A stretch of DNA of 64,000 nt from NCBI RefSeq assembly GCF_900100735.1, contig NZ_FNCJ01000002.1, positions 682,001-746,000 of the forward strand, given 5' to 3'. Under the pieces are notes generated by a model. That model made no database searches. It was not told where the DNA came from and was given only the letters and a program-made list of their open reading frames with translations. Within the stretch, counting starts at the first letter, position 1. The number at the start of each line of letters is the position of its first letter. Of this stretch, positions 1-10,617 are shown piece by piece. Made by a program: the position numbers and the translations under genes. Source of the DNA: Paraburkholderia phenazinium. Lineage in GTDB: Bacteria; Pseudomonadota; Gammaproteobacteria; Burkholderiales; Burkholderiaceae.

Positions 1-2395
1 ACGGTTGCGTGATGGTGTAGTTGTTGCCTGCGCCGTTGATCGGCGACTGACCCGGGGCGCCGATCTTGAAGCTGTTCACGTAAGCCCAGTCAGCCGACAC
101 GGTGAACGTACCGACCTTCGTCGGCAGCGCTTGACGGAACGTGCCTTCGAAACCGTTCGTGTCGAGGTAGCCCAGGTTCTGGTACGGGATCACCGCGTAG
201 AGGAGGTTGCCATTCGCGTCGTAGGCAGTCTGCGAAGGCGCGCCTTGGCCGATCACGTTGTCGACGCGAATCTTGTACCAGTCGAGGCCGACGTCGGTTG
301 TACGCGTTGGCGAGAGTTCGAAGCCGATGTTCAGGTTTTTCGTCCGCTCGGGCGCGAGGTTCGGATTGCCCTCCGTGATCGACGTATAGTTCTGGCCGGA
401 CTGACTCACCTGGAGGCCCAGCGTTTGCGACTTGCTGTCCTCAACGAACGTCGGTGCACGGAACCCGCGGCTGTACGACGTATACATCGTCAGCGCTTGC
501 ACCGGCTGATAGCGCAGGGCGAAGCGTGGCGAGAACGCACCGCCGACATCGCTATAGTGGTCGTAACGACCCGATTGGCTAAACGTCAGGTTGTGGATGA
601 TTGGAACGTCGATCTGGTAGTACACGGCGGCCACGTTACGCTGGCCTTCCACCGTTTGAAGATTCGGACTGACGACCACGCCCTGCGAAAACTCATAACC
701 CGGGGTCATGTCTTCGCTCTGGTGGGTAAACTGCGCACCAAAGCCGATGCCCACATCACCCGCCGGCAGATGGAACAGGTTTGGCGTGGACAGCGTCGCG
801 TCAACCGTTTCGAGCTTCGAGATACCCAGGTTGTTCGCGTCCTGGTACAGGCCGTTGAATGCGCCCGGCGTAGCCGCCGGATTGGCGAAGTTGAGCGCAC
901 CGTTCTGGTAGATGTTGGTCAGCTGGTTCACGTTCAGCTCATTGCTGTACGTGTTCGACACCGTGCTTTGCGAGTGGCTGAGCGCCGCCGACCAGTCCCA
1001 GTCCCCGTACGGCAGGGTGAACGAACCCTTCAAGCCTGCTGCCGCGCGGTAATAGTTGGCGTCGGTCTTTTCCGATACCGCGTTCGGGAAAGCATAGGTG
1101 AGCGGTGTGGCCGCGCCCGTCGTGTTGTACGGGTTGGTCACCGGAACGGTCGTGTTGAATGGCGTGAGCAGTTGCGTCTGCGGATTCCACACGAGCGCGG
1201 GTGACTGCGGATTGCCGATTACGTTGCCCCACAGACCGTTGTTCTGGGTGGTCGTATTGTTGCTTTCCAGAAAATCAGCGTACGCCGTCGTGGTGTCGTT
1301 GATCTTGAAGTCAGCGTGAATCTTCGCGTTGAGACGCTCCGTCATCGGCGCGATGGACTGGCTCTCCGCCGTGTTGTAGCTGCAGACCGTCCCCGCCGAG
1401 CCTGAGGTCAGCGAGTTGCTGGCCGACGGACGCACCGCGCCGCCGAACGGGCAGCCGTTCAATGCCTGAGGACCGTTGGCCGTATTCCAGTACGACGGCG
1501 CGAGCAACGACAAACCGCCCGGCTGACCGGTGAAGTCCTGGTTCTGCGTCGAATTGCGGTCGGCCAGCGTAGAGCCGTTGTCCTTATAGGCGCTCGCCGC
1601 TACGGTGACGTTGAAGCGATCGGAGTTCAGATCGCCGAAGCCGCCGAGCACGCCAAACTTGTAAGTACCGTTGCCGCCACCGCTCGCGATCGTGCTGCCC
1701 GCGCTGCCGTCGAGTTGCAGACCCTGAAAATTGTGCTTGGTGATGATGTTGACCACGCCGGCGACGGCGTCAGAGCCGTATTGCGAAACGGCGCCGGTCT
1801 TCACGATTTCGATGCGGTCGATGTCGTTCAGCGGAAGCGTGTTCAGGTCGAAGAACGAATCGACGCTGTTCGAATAGAACGCGAACGGCGCGACACGCTG
1901 GCCGTCGACCAACACGAGCGTGTATTTCTCGCTCAGACCGCGCAGGGCAATACCGGCGGCGCCCGCGGCAAAGTTGCCGGACTGGCCTTCGCTCCAGCTG
2001 TCGGCCGAGTTGGCCGAGGTCGTGCGCAGGAAGTCGGCTACCGTCGTCGAGCCGCTGTCCTGAATCTGCTTCTGCGAAACCGTCTGAACCTGGTTGTAAC
2101 CGACCTTGTCCGAACTGCGGATCAGCGAGCCGGTCACTTCGAAGCGCTGCAACTGCTGCACCTTGCCGTTGGAGCCGGTGGTGCCAGTCGTGCCCGAAGT
2201 GCCGTTTTGCGCGCCAGTCGTGCCCGGCGTGGTGCCCGAGGTGCCGCTTGGTGCCGTTGCAGCAGGTGCTGCTGGCGTGCTCTCCGCTGTGGCCGGCTGG
2301 CTCTGCGCGAACGCCGGAACGGCGATTGCGGCAGAGAGTGCCAGTTCCGCCCAGATTATTCTTCTGATGGCGATTGCTAATGCCCTTTGTTTCAT
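1..2395 (-). CDS. TonB-dependent outer-membrane receptor (3' end outside window)
   Basis: Outer-membrane receptor importing a ligand with TonB energy; the substrate is not evident. Reading leftward from the ATG at 2395-2393 (gagggg Shine-Dalgarno just upstream), about 798 codons are open to the window edge with no stop. The product starts MKQRALAIAIRR, then a hydrophobic signal segment ending AFAQS. A Gly/Thr/Ser-rich linker follows (residues about 35-75), then a TonB-box-like FEVTGS and a plug domain with VADFLR, GLSEKYTLVLVDGQR and IDRIEIVKTGAVSQYGSDAVAGVVNIIT. The rest resembles a receptor barrel (YTSYSRGFRAPTFVEDS). The C-terminal barrel strands lie outside the window. No sigma/anti-sigma pair is seen upstream. 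Confidence 0.93.
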   Translation of the reverse strand, partial: MKQRALAIAIRRIIWAELALSAAIAVPAFAQSQPATAESTPAAPAATAPSGTSGTTPGTTGAQNGTSGTTGTTGSNGKVQQLQRFEVTGSLIRSSDKVGYNQVQTVSQKQIQDSGSTTVADFLRTTSANSADSWSEGQSGNFAAGAAGIALRGLSEKYTLVLVDGQRVAPFAFYSNSVDSFFDLNTLPLNDIDRIEIVKTGAVSQYGSDAVAGVVNIITKHNFQGLQLDGSAGSTIASGGGNGTYKFGVLGGFGDLNSDRFNVTVAASAYKDNGSTLADRNSTQNQDFTGQPGGLSLLAPSYWNTANGPQALNGCPFGGAVRPSASNSLTSGSAGTVCSYNTAESQSIAPMTERLNAKIHADFKINDTTTAYADFLESNNTTTQNNGLWGNVIGNPQSPALVWNPQTQLLTPFNTTVPVTNPYNTTGAATPLTYAFPNAVSEKTDANYYRAAAGLKGSFTLPYGDWDWSAALSHSQSTVSNTYSNELNVNQLTNIYQNGALNFANPAATPGAFNGLYQDANNLGISKLETVDATLSTPNLFHLPAGDVGIGFGAQFTHQSEDMTPGYEFSQGVVVSPNLQTVEGQRNVAAVYYQIDVPIIHNLTFSQSGRYDHYSDVGGAFSPRFALRYQPVQALTMYTSYSRGFRAPTFVEDSKSQTLGLQVSQSGQNYTSITEGNPNLAPERTKNLNIGFELSPTRTTDVGLDWYKIRVDNVIGQGAPSQTAYDANGNLLYAVIPYQNLGYLDTNGFEGTFRQALPTKVGTFTVSADWAYVNSFKIGAPGQSPINGAGNNYTITQP

Positions 2396-3190
2396 TATTC
2401 CCCTCACACTTGTCAGTAAGGCCATACGCTGTTATGCGAAGAGAGGCCTTTTGGACCTCTCTACTCGATGCACGGCGTCACTCCGCCGTATTCCCTTTAA
2501 AGCTCCCACGCGTTGCCGCGTGCCTCTGCTGACGCGCTCGAAGCACGGCAAAAGCGGAATGGAGCCTGCTATTAGTATCGGACTACTAATTGATTTTTAT
2601 CGAATTGCGCAGCGTTTTTTATCTTGCTAGGCGGGCGTCGAAACTTGATGCTCAAGACATGCTGCCGACACCTCCACCTTTTGTTCAAGCACACAAAAAC
2701 ATTCTGCATTCCTTACGAAATGCTTTAATCCAGCTTCACGTTTTGCACTAACTTAACCGCACAACGGGAAACGAACCACGGGGGAAACCCTGCCTCGGAG
2801 CGAGCTTCGGCACACCTTGCCGCGCTCGCCTGAGATACGCCGCCGGCACGCCGGAGATGCTACGCCGCGGTTGTAGACCGGTTTGTAATACACCTTCAGT
2901 CATGCCTTACGAGTAGTTGCAAGACACTACCAAGACACAATGCCCTAGTCAAAATTTGTTTGATAGAAATAAATCTTGTTGTTTCCTCGCCGAAGCATCG
3001 GAGCGAGGGGAGAGCGGCCGATATCGCCGTCGGCGGCACATGCTATGCGCGGTGCATCGGGCGGTCGCAAGGCCGACTGAAGGGGGCAGGGCGGCGGCGG
3101 GGGAGGTCGGAGAGGATGCTCGATGCGCGGATTTGAATCGGCAGATCGCGCATCTAGAATCTTTATTCTAATTGAGCCAGCGTGGTGAAC
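2396..3190. other. Intergenic gap upstream of the TonB receptor
   Basis: About 795 bases with lower G/C than the flanks and no convincing gene. A hairpin lies at 2441-2461 (GAGAGGCC, TTTT loop, GGaCCTCTC with one bulge) within the probable 5' leader of the receptor. The receptor promoter must lie here, but no clear -35/-10 pair was identified. Short open frames in this gap look non-coding. Confidence 0.6.
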
Positions 3191-4930
3191 TTACATCGTT
3201 TCGAGAACATCGATCCCGAGCAAGCCGAGTCCGGTGCGCAGCGTATCGGCAGTCAGGCTGCACAACTGTAAGCGGCTCGTACGCGTCGCGCCGCTTGCAT
3301 TGAGCACGGGGCACGCTTCGTAAAAGCGCATCAGGGCGGCGGCCAGGTCATACAGGTAGGCGCACAGATAATTCGGCAGCGCGTCCTGGGCGACGGCCAG
3401 TACAGCGTCAGAAAAGCGCGCGAGTTGCAGGGCAAGTTGCCGTTCGGCGGGTTCCGCGAGGATCACGGCAGCGTTGGCGTCCCATGCACCGGCACGGCGC
3501 AACACGCTCTGGATCCGGGTGTAAGCGTACTGAAGGTAAGGCGCCGTATTGCCTTCGAACGACAGCATGCTGGCCCAATCGAAAACGTAATCGGTGCTCC
3601 TGTTCTTGGCGAGGTCGAAGTACTTGATCGCACCAATGCCGACGACCTGAGCCACGGCGCGCCGCTCTTGCTCCGGCAATTCCGGACTCTTTTCAGTGAC
3701 CAGATTGAAGGCGCGTTGCGTAGCCTCGTCCAGCAACTCGGCGAGCTTGACGGTGTCGCCGCTGCGCGTCTTGAACGGCTTGCCGTCGTCGCCCAGCACC
3801 ACGCCGAATCCCACATGCTCCAGTTGGACCTCGGGCGGCACGTAACCCGCCTTGCGCGCGACTGCAAACACCTGCTGAAAATGCAGTTTCTGCCGCGCGT
3901 CGACGACGTACAGCATCCGGTCGGCCTTGAGCGTGCCGGCACGATAGCGGGTCGCAGCGAGATCCGTGGTGGAGTAGAGATAGCCGCCGTCCTGCTTTTG
4001 CACGATATACGCCGCGGGCTCGCCGTCCTTGCTGCTGAACTCGTCGAGAAACACGACCTGGGCGCCGTCGCTCGTGACGGCGAGCCCTTTCGCCTGGAGG
4101 TCGGCCACGACGACCGGCAGATCGTCGTTATAGGCGCTTTCGCCGTACACATCGGCATGCGTCAGGCCGACGTTGAGCCGGCGATAGATCTCCTCGCAAT
4201 GATTCATGGAGACTTCGAGAAAACGCTTCCACAACCCCAGCACGCGTGGGTCGCCGCCTTGCAGCCTGACGACGTAGTCGCGCGCCCGGTCGGCGAATGC
4301 CGGGTCTTCGTCGAAGCGTTTCTTGGCGTTGCGGTAGAACACTTCCAGATCGGCGAGGGCGAGGTTCGAGGCATCGTCCGGACCGGCTTCGTCCATGCAC
4401 GCTGTGAGCATGCCGAATTGCGTGCCCCAGTCGCCGACGTGGTTTTGTGCGATCACCTTGTGGCCGACGAAACGCAGCACTCTTGCCAACGCGTCGCCGA
4501 TCACGGTGGAGCGCAGATGCCCGACGTGCATTTCCTTGGCGAGATTGGGCGACGAGTAATCGATCGCGACACACTGTGCGGCGCTCTCGGCCACGCGCGG
4601 AACCGCGAGGCCGCCGCCGTCGTTGAGCGCGGCCGTCACCCAGTTCGCCAGATACTCTGGCTCGACGGTCATGTTGATGAAGCCGGGCCCGGCAATTTCG
4701 ATGCGGCTGACGATGCCGTCGAGTTGCAGATGATCGACCACCGTCTGCGCGAGCGTACGCGGATTGAGCTTGCGCGACCTGGCAGCCGCCATGATGCCGT
4801 TAGCCTGATAGTCCCCATGCTCGGGACGGCCGGCGGGTTGAACGTTCGCGGTGGCATCCGCGCAGCCGGCTGCCACGAGGGCTTCCTGGACGCGGGCGTT
4901 GAGAAGCTGGAGCAGGGTCTGATTCGGCAT
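3191..4930 (-). CDS. argS: Arginyl-tRNA synthetase (enterobacterial-type)
   Basis: Class I synthetase charging tRNA-Arg, cytosolic, 579 residues. The N-terminal additional domain carries [14 protein letters not shown] (about residue 36). The HIGH signature appears as HVGHLRST (about 137-144) after SSPNLAKEM, followed by [13 protein letters not shown]. The C-terminal DALR anticodon-binding domain ends [14 protein letters not shown]...[12 protein letters not shown]. Length and motifs match the 577-residue E. coli enzyme closely. The usual Burkholderia ArgRS, as I recall it, has a different N-terminus, so this may be a second, laterally acquired copy. It lies 63 bases downstream of the chemotaxis receptor gene. 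Confidence 0.95.
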   Translation of the reverse strand: MPNQTLLQLLNARVQEALVAAGCADATANVQPAGRPEHGDYQANGIMAAARSRKLNPRTLAQTVVDHLQLDGIVSRIEIAGPGFINMTVEPEYLANWVTAALNDGGGLAVPRVAESAAQCVAIDYSSPNLAKEMHVGHLRSTVIGDALARVLRFVGHKVIAQNHVGDWGTQFGMLTACMDEAGPDDASNLALADLEVFYRNAKKRFDEDPAFADRARDYVVRLQGGDPRVLGLWKRFLEVSMNHCEEIYRRLNVGLTHADVYGESAYNDDLPVVVADLQAKGLAVTSDGAQVVFLDEFSSKDGEPAAYIVQKQDGGYLYSTTDLAATRYRAGTLKADRMLYVVDARQKLHFQQVFAVARKAGYVPPEVQLEHVGFGVVLGDDGKPFKTRSGDTVKLAELLDEATQRAFNLVTEKSPELPEQERRAVAQVVGIGAIKYFDLAKNRSTDYVFDWASMLSFEGNTAPYLQYAYTRIQSVLRRAGAWDANAAVILAEPAERQLALQLARFSDAVLAVAQDALPNYLCAYLYDLAAALMRFYEACPVLNASGATRTSRLQLCSLTADTLRTGLGLLGIDVLETM

Positions 4931-4993
4931 CGATCTGGGGTTTGAGTTTTTTGGGGCGCGAGGAGACCCCTGCAGCGATTCTACATGGGCCGA

Positions 4994-6535
4994 TCAAACC
5001 CTGAACCGCGATACCGCCAGTTGCAGCGCCTTGGCCTGCTCATCCAGTGAGAGCGCTGCGGCGGTTGTCTGTTCGACGAGCGCCGCGTTTTGCTGGGTCA
5101 CTTCGTCCATCTGCGAGACGGCCCGGTTGACCTGTTCGATGCCGTCGCTTTGCTCGCCGGAAGCGGCGGCGACTTCGGTCATGATGTCGCTGGCGCGCCG
5201 GATCGCTTGCACGATCTGTTGCATCGTGGCGCCGGCGGTCTCGACCAGACCCGTGCCGTCGCTGACGCGACTCGCTCCGGCCTGGATCAGCGCCTTGATT
5301 TCCTTCGCCTCGGCGGCGGAGCGCTGCGCCAGCGTGCGCACCTCGCTCGCCACCACGGCGAAACCGCGGCCCTGCTCGCCGGCACGAGCCGCTTCGACGG
5401 CGGCGTTCAAGGCGAGGATGTTGGTCTGGAAGGCAATGCCTTCGATCGCGCCGATAATGGCCGACATCTTGGCCGACTGGTCGTGGATATCGGCCATCGT
5501 GCCCACTACGCGATCCATCACGCCGCCGCCGCTCGCAGCGATCTCCGACGCTTCTTTCGCTAACTGGCTCGCGTGGGTCGCGTTGGCGTTGTTCTGCCGC
5601 ACGGTGGCCGTGAGTTGCTCCATGCTGGCGGCCGTCTGTTCGAGGGCGGCCGCCTGCGATTCGGTACGGCGCGACAGGTCGGCGTTGCCGGCGGCAATTT
5701 CCTGGGTTGCCGTCACCATGGTCGCGCTGCCGTCGCGCACCGACGACACTGTGCCCAGCAAACCGTCGCGCATCGCCGCTAGCCCACGCATCAATTGACC
5801 CATTTCGTCGTGCCCGCTGCTTGCGATCGAATGGGTAAGGTCGCCCTTCGAAATCGCCGCGCAGGCGCGCAAGGCGTTGGCGAGGGGCACCGAGATCGCG
5901 CGCTGCAAACCGAGCGCGCAGAGCGCGGCGATCGCAATACCTAGCAGCATCGCGGCGGCTGAAACGATGCTCATGGTTTTCAGCGTCTGCTGGAAGCTGT
6001 CGTAGTTGTCGGCGCCGCGTTTGAGCAGATAGGCGTTCAACTGGTCGGTGCTTTTGGTCAACGCAAGCGAGAGGACCGGCATGGTCGTCATCGTGATCGT
6101 GTCGGCGGTCTTCGGGTCGCCGTGCTGCAGCGCCTGCAAGGACGGCTCGATGCCTTCGTTGAGCAGCTTGTCGAAATTCGCGGATACCGCGTCGACCAGG
6201 CGCTGTTCGTCAGCATCATGGGGTAGCGCGAGGTAACGCGCGAGCGCCTGCTTCGAGGTGGCCAGATAGCCGCGCGTCTTCGTGATCAGGGTCGGCAGGT
6301 CAGGGGACTCGGGGTGCAGCAGCGCGCGGTCCATGGTCACGCGGGCAATCGCAAGGTTGTACTTGCTGTCGCCCATAGCGACTGCCGAGGCGAGCTGCAC
6401 GGAGTAGGTTTCGCGCAGCGCGGCCCGGCCGGACTCGGTGCTGAACTGGTCCAGGGCGCCGAGGGCCAGCAGTAGCGCGACCAGACAGCCGACCGTCGCC
6501 CAGATGCGGATTTTGATTGAGAATCGAGAGAACAT
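4994..6535 (-). CDS. Methyl-accepting chemotaxis protein
   Basis: Inner-membrane chemoreceptor of 513 residues passing ligand signals to CheA/CheW. TM1 is about residues 11-30, the periplasmic four-helix-type sensor about 31-188, TM2 about 189-211 and HAMP about 212-264. A long cytoplasmic coiled coil follows, with the conserved hairpin tip around 361-395 ([20 protein letters not shown], then [15 protein letters not shown]). There is no C-terminal NWETF-type CheR-binding pentapeptide; the protein ends SRFRV. No other che genes are nearby, so it is an orphan receptor whose ligand cannot be read from the sequence. Confidence 0.95.
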   Translation of the reverse strand: MFSRFSIKIRIWATVGCLVALLLALGALDQFSTESGRAALRETYSVQLASAVAMGDSKYNLAIARVTMDRALLHPESPDLPTLITKTRGYLATSKQALARYLALPHDADEQRLVDAVSANFDKLLNEGIEPSLQALQHGDPKTADTITMTTMPVLSLALTKSTDQLNAYLLKRGADNYDSFQQTLKTMSIVSAAAMLLGIAIAALCALGLQRAISVPLANALRACAAISKGDLTHSIASSGHDEMGQLMRGLAAMRDGLLGTVSSVRDGSATMVTATQEIAAGNADLSRRTESQAAALEQTAASMEQLTATVRQNNANATHASQLAKEASEIAASGGGVMDRVVGTMADIHDQSAKMSAIIGAIEGIAFQTNILALNAAVEAARAGEQGRGFAVVASEVRTLAQRSAAEAKEIKALIQAGASRVSDGTGLVETAGATMQQIVQAIRRASDIMTEVAAASGEQSDGIEQVNRAVSQMDEVTQQNAALVEQTTAAALSLDEQAKALQLAVSRFRV

Positions 6536-6667
6536 GGTGCGGTGAAGGCTCCGGCTGGTTTGACGTCTGGACTAGCATTACGGTCCTATTGTCATTATCG
6601 GCAGCGGGGCGCAAAACTTTATGCATGCTGGTTGAGCCCCGCCTACGCCTTAGCCGGTCTCCACTCT

Positions 6668-7018
6668 CTACTCGTGACAGGTGCAAAGCTCGAACTCGTG
6701 GCCATCGGGGCTGGCCAGTACGATGGTCTTCGTGAATTCATCCGCGAGGCCGTCCAGAACCACGCTTGCCCCCAGTGCCTTGGCGCGGCTGAGAAACGGT
6801 TGCAAGTACGCTGCCTCGAATTCGAACACCGGCACACAGCCGCTGCCGACGAGCTCTTCGCCGAAGTCGTTCAACAGCAGGCCGAGGCGAACCTCGCCCA
6901 CAAGGAACTCTGTCCACCGGTCCGACTTGCGGGCCGCCGGCTGTTCCAGCAGGCGCTCCCAGAAGGTCGTGGCGCTTGCCATATCGGTGACTTTGAAATA
7001 TGCGGTGCGAATACGCAT
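6668..7018 (-). CDS. VOC (glyoxalase/bleomycin-resistance fold) protein
   Basis: Small protein of 116 residues with the vicinal oxygen chelate pattern: an opening beta strand MRIRTAYFKVTDMASATTFWERLL, a central EFLVGEVRLGLLL, and a closing SPDGHEFELCT that supplies the typical metal-ligand glutamate. VOC proteins include dioxygenases, glyoxalases and antibiotic-binding proteins, and the substrate cannot be assigned here. It lies between the DUF72 gene and the chemoreceptor gene on the same strand, with gaps of 108 and 132 bases, so co-transcription is possible. Confidence 0.8.
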   Translation of the reverse strand: MRIRTAYFKVTDMASATTFWERLLEQPAARKSDRWTEFLVGEVRLGLLLNDFGEELVGSGCVPVFEFEAAYLQPFLSRAKALGASVVLDGLADEFTKTIVLASPDGHEFELCTCHE

Positions 7019-7126
7019 CGGTTGCTCCAGGACAAGGTGTGTCGAGAAGCTACAGACAATTCAGACGCGGGGCAAGCGGCCACGCGTTGCTCAGATTTGC
7101 TGGGGCAACTGCATCGGCCTAAGCGA

Positions 7127-8038
7127 CTAGGCCACTGCACTGCCAAGCATGCCCATCAAGGTCAGCGCATTGCGCTGGCCTTGATCTTCGAAGCAGTTAT
7201 TGAAGATCACATGCGTCTTCGCGGCACGGTCTGCGATCGCGCGAATCGACACCGCCAGTTCGCCGAGTTCGGCCTCGCTGTAGTCGTAGTTGAACCGGTC
7301 GGCGGCCGAGGCGCCCGCACCCGGGTTCCATGTCTCGGTGTTGCGTCCATGCAGACGCACCATCGAAAGCTGCGGATGCGTCACCTCCCATACGGTATCT
7401 ACGCGGTTCGTCACGTCGGGCGGCGCATCCACGATCACGTGCGCCAGTTGCCGTTCGCGCAGAAACGCGAGCGTCGACGGTGCATGCGACTCATCCAGCC
7501 ACGACTTGTTGCGAAACTCGACCGCCATCGTGTAACCGGCCATGCGTGCGGCGCATTCGTCCACATGCGCGAGGTCTTGCGGCGCGCTGGTGATCCACGG
7601 TGCGAACTGGAACAGCACCGCGCCGAGCCGCTGAGTCTGCCGCAAAGGTTCGAGCGCTTCGAGGTAACGCCGCCACATCTCGTCGCGGATCTCCGCCGGC
7701 AGATCGCGGTAGTAGAGGTTTTTCTTGCCGGTGGTGGCGGGCGTGCCCAGCGCCATCGCGATGTCCTTCGGCAGCACGTCGGGCGAGGTCTGGTGGCCGG
7801 TGAACAACCGGAACGCCTTGAAATTGAAGGTGAAGCCCGCTGGCGTGCGCTCCGCCCAAAGCTGCGAGTTGGTCGCCGACGGCATGCCGTAATAAGCAGA
7901 GTCGACCTCGACGAGCGGAAACAGCGAGGCATAGAAGCGCAGCCTGGCTTCGGCGCTGCTACAGCCGCGCGGATAGAAGCGCTTGCAGGCAATCAACGTT
8001 TTGTCGGTCCAGCCCGCAGTGCCGCATTGAATGTTCAT
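7127..8038 (-). CDS. DUF72 (YecE-like) family protein
   Basis: Protein of 303 residues from ATG 8038, chosen because the family signature CGTAGWTD begins four residues later and AGGA lies about 8 bases upstream; ATG 8047 is also possible. DUF72 proteins adopt a TIM-barrel-like fold and have no established biochemical role. Visible family features are the N-terminal GTAGW, FYP, VEVDSAYYGMPS-type segment, FAPW, a central VEFRNKSW and the C-terminal HVIFNNCFEDQGQRNAL. The gene is 34 bases downstream of the histidine kinase gene, so it is probably co-transcribed. Confidence 0.85.
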   Translation of the reverse strand: MNIQCGTAGWTDKTLIACKRFYPRGCSSAEARLRFYASLFPLVEVDSAYYGMPSATNSQLWAERTPAGFTFNFKAFRLFTGHQTSPDVLPKDIAMALGTPATTGKKNLYYRDLPAEIRDEMWRRYLEALEPLRQTQRLGAVLFQFAPWITSAPQDLAHVDECAARMAGYTMAVEFRNKSWLDESHAPSTLAFLRERQLAHVIVDAPPDVTNRVDTVWEVTHPQLSMVRLHGRNTETWNPGAGASAADRFNYDYSEAELGELAVSIRAIADRAAKTHVIFNNCFEDQGQRNALTLMGMLGSAVA

Positions 8039-8072
8039 CGTCGCCATCCTGTGGGCGTTGCAGCGCGCCTGC

Positions 8073-10223
8073 CTATGCTGCCGGTTCGGTATGTTCTGCG
8101 GAGTGTGCCAGCGCGCGGCGCAGGGCGGCGATATCGATCGGTTTGGACAGCAGGCAGGCACCGGGTATCGCGGTGCCGATCTCGGCGTGCTCGCCGTAGC
8201 CCGACATCAGGACGATCCGCAGGTCCGGCTGCGCCTGCCGCAAGCTGCGAGCCAGCGCGTCGCCGGACAGCCCCGGCAGGCTGAGGTCGCTCAACAGGAT
8301 GTCGTAGCGCTCCTCGCGCGACAGTTCGAGGGCTTCTTCGGCGCTGGCTGCAGTAGTGCATTGGAGTCCGAAGGAAGCGAGCAACTCAGCCATCGCTTCG
8401 CGCGACGGCGCGTCGTCTTCGACCAGCAGCACGCGCATCGGTGTGGCGGCGGGTGCGCAGGCCGTTGCCGTGCCCGCGACGGGCGGTGCGAGCGTCGCGC
8501 GATGCGCGTTCAGCACGCCACGTACCTTGCGGGCGAGATCGTCGCGGCGATACGGCTTGCCAAGCAGCGTCACGCCAGGGTCGAGCTTGCCGTGGTGGAA
8601 AATCTCGTCGCGCGTGTAGCCGGAGGTGAACAACACGGGGATGGCCGGCGAGCGCAGGGCGGCCTGTTTTGCCAGCTCGGCGCTCTTTACCGCACCAGGC
8701 ATCACGACATCGGTAAACAACAGATCAATGGGCACGTCGCTATCGATGAACTCCAGTGCCGCGTCGCCGTCCGGCGCGGTCAGCACTTTGTAGCCGAGCT
8801 GCGCCAGCATTTCGACAGCCGTCAGCCGCACGTCCGGGTCGTCTTCGACCACCAGGATCGTTTCGCGCCCGCCGAGCGGCGCGGCGGTTTCATTCATGAA
8901 CTCGATGGTCTCGGCTTCGCGGCAGCGCGGAAAAAACAGCTGCACCGTGGTGCCTTCGTCGACCACGCTGCTGATCAGCGTATGGCCGCCGCTCTGCTTG
9001 ACGAAGCCGAACACCATGCTCAGGCCGAGACCGGTGCCGTGGCCGTTCGGCTTGGTGGTGAAGAACGGTTCGACGGCGCGCTCCAGCACCTCGGCCGACA
9101 TCCCGACGCCGGTATCGGCGATCGAAAATACCAGGTACTCGCCAGCAGGCAGATCGGCCGTGATCGGCCCGGCGTTGCCACTGACGAGGACATTCTCCGC
9201 GCGGATGGTGAGCGTGCCCTCGCCCTGCATGGCATCGCGCCCGTTGATCGCCAGATTGAGCAGCGCGTTTTCGAGCTGGTTGCGATCGGCCAGCACGTTC
9301 CAGAGATCGGCGCCGAGCACGTTTTCCACCCTGATCGTTTCGCCGAGCGCGCGGTGCAGCATTTCGCTCATCCCTTCGAGCAGCCGCCGCGGATTCAGCA
9401 CGGCGGGCGAGAGCGGCTGGCGCCGGGCAAACGCGAGCAGGTGGGCGGCGAGGCGGGCGCCGCGTTGCACCGCCTGGGTGGCCGCAGCGATGCGGCGCTG
9501 GGTGGCCGGATGGTCGCCGGCGTCGGCGGCGAGCATCTGCAGGTTGCCGTTGATGACCTGCAGCACGTTGTTGAAGTCGTGCGCAACGCCGCCAGTGAGG
9601 CTGCCGATGGCTTCCATTTTCTGTGCCTGGCGTAGTTGCTCTTCAGCCAGCGCTCGTGCCGCGACGGCGTCGGTGACGCGTTGCTCGAGCGTCTCCGTGA
9701 GCTGGCGCAGCTCGGTCTCGGCGTGCTGCCGCGAGCGTTCGGTGAGCACGCGCCCGGTCGTTTCGACCACAACGGCGATCACGCCAGCGGGCGCACCGCT
9801 GTCGTCCGCCAGCGGGCTGTAGTACAGATCCATCCACACGTCTTCGGGCTTGCCGTTGCGCAGCAGGACCAGTTCCTTGTCACGGTACGAGAGCGTGCCG
9901 CCCGCGAGGCAGGTGTCCATCACATGACGGTTGAACGACGCCACCTCGGGCCAACCCATCTCGACGGGCCGGCCGAGCAGGAACGGATGGCGGCCGCCGG
10001 CGAAGATTGCGTACGCGTCGTTGTAGACCATGTAGCCCTGCTTGCCCCACAGCATCACGAGCGGCATGGGCGAGCCGAGCACCCATTGCACCGCTGCGAC
10101 GAGACTTTGCGGCCAATCTTCGATGGGGCCCAGTTCGGTCGCCGTCCAGTCGAACGCCCGGATGCGTTCGGCCATTTCCCCTTTCCAACCGGGGCAGCCG
10201 TGGTCGTCTGCCATGAGTGGCAT
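8073..10223 (-). CDS. Soluble hybrid histidine kinase, PAS-HK-REC-REC
   Basis: Sensor kinase of 716 residues with no membrane segment, so probably cytosolic. A PAS-like sensor covers about 25-160 and a coiled coil about 161-205. The HisKA box GGVAHDFNN has phospho-acceptor His215. The HATPase domain shows N328, DTGVGM and GTGLGLS (about 396-402). Two receiver domains follow with acceptor aspartates near D505 (FTDVVMP) and D646 (LSDLSLP). The start at 10223 has GGTGGAG about 8 bases upstream. No DNA-binding response regulator is adjacent, so the output must be through another protein or phosphorelay. The input signal is unknown. Confidence 0.93.
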   Translation of the reverse strand: MPLMADDHGCPGWKGEMAERIRAFDWTATELGPIEDWPQSLVAAVQWVLGSPMPLVMLWGKQGYMVYNDAYAIFAGGRHPFLLGRPVEMGWPEVASFNRHVMDTCLAGGTLSYRDKELVLLRNGKPEDVWMDLYYSPLADDSGAPAGVIAVVVETTGRVLTERSRQHAETELRQLTETLEQRVTDAVAARALAEEQLRQAQKMEAIGSLTGGVAHDFNNVLQVINGNLQMLAADAGDHPATQRRIAAATQAVQRGARLAAHLLAFARRQPLSPAVLNPRRLLEGMSEMLHRALGETIRVENVLGADLWNVLADRNQLENALLNLAINGRDAMQGEGTLTIRAENVLVSGNAGPITADLPAGEYLVFSIADTGVGMSAEVLERAVEPFFTTKPNGHGTGLGLSMVFGFVKQSGGHTLISSVVDEGTTVQLFFPRCREAETIEFMNETAAPLGGRETILVVEDDPDVRLTAVEMLAQLGYKVLTAPDGDAALEFIDSDVPIDLLFTDVVMPGAVKSAELAKQAALRSPAIPVLFTSGYTRDEIFHHGKLDPGVTLLGKPYRRDDLARKVRGVLNAHRATLAPPVAGTATACAPAATPMRVLLVEDDAPSREAMAELLASFGLQCTTAASAEEALELSREERYDILLSDLSLPGLSGDALARSLRQAQPDLRIVLMSGYGEHAEIGTAIPGACLLSKPIDIAALRRALAHSAEHTEPAA

Positions 10224-10617
10224 TGCTCTGCTCCACCGTTGTCACGTCGATAAGCGCGTTCCGACCGGCCGGGTGGACATCACGGATGGCGCGGACCGGG
10301 CAGGGTCGCTGGCCGGCCGTATTCGCGCGGCATGAGGAACGCGTGAGGACAGCAAATTATTGTAGGCCACAATGCCCGCTGGGTGATGCGCCACGCGTCG
10401 GGTTGGGTCGCCGCAAGGAGCGGCTGGCTTTGCATGATGGTAACGAGCTCACTCAGTGCTACTCCGGGTCGATGATAAAGACGGTGCCTGCATGCGGTAG
10501 CAATCCGCGTTCCTGGCCACGGGCGCGCACGCGGCCACGTCTGGTTGTTAGCTGGGGCAGGCTGTGGCATCGTTAGCTGGCTAAGCATCAATCGATAGCC
10601 CTCTGGACGCCACCACA
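10224..10617. other. Divergent intergenic region
   Basis: About 390 bases between the divergent kinase and DUF2252 genes, expected to hold both promoters. No convincing open frame, repeat or strong promoter match was seen. Confidence 0.5.

Noticed and set aside
2917..3171. Plus-strand frame of 84 codons left of argS
   Set aside because: There is no ribosome site, it is low in complexity and extends through an A/T-rich non-coding gap.
3425..4945. Open frame of 506 codons on the plus strand
   Set aside because: It is wholly antisense to argS, whose protein is conserved from end to end; composition is His/Arg/Val-rich with no motif.
6542..8284. Open frame of 580 codons on the plus strand
   Set aside because: It spans two unrelated genes and a gap on the opposite strand and has no recognisable domain.
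8031..9635. Open frame of 534 codons on the plus strand
   Set aside because: It is antisense to the hybrid histidine kinase, whose motifs are unambiguous.
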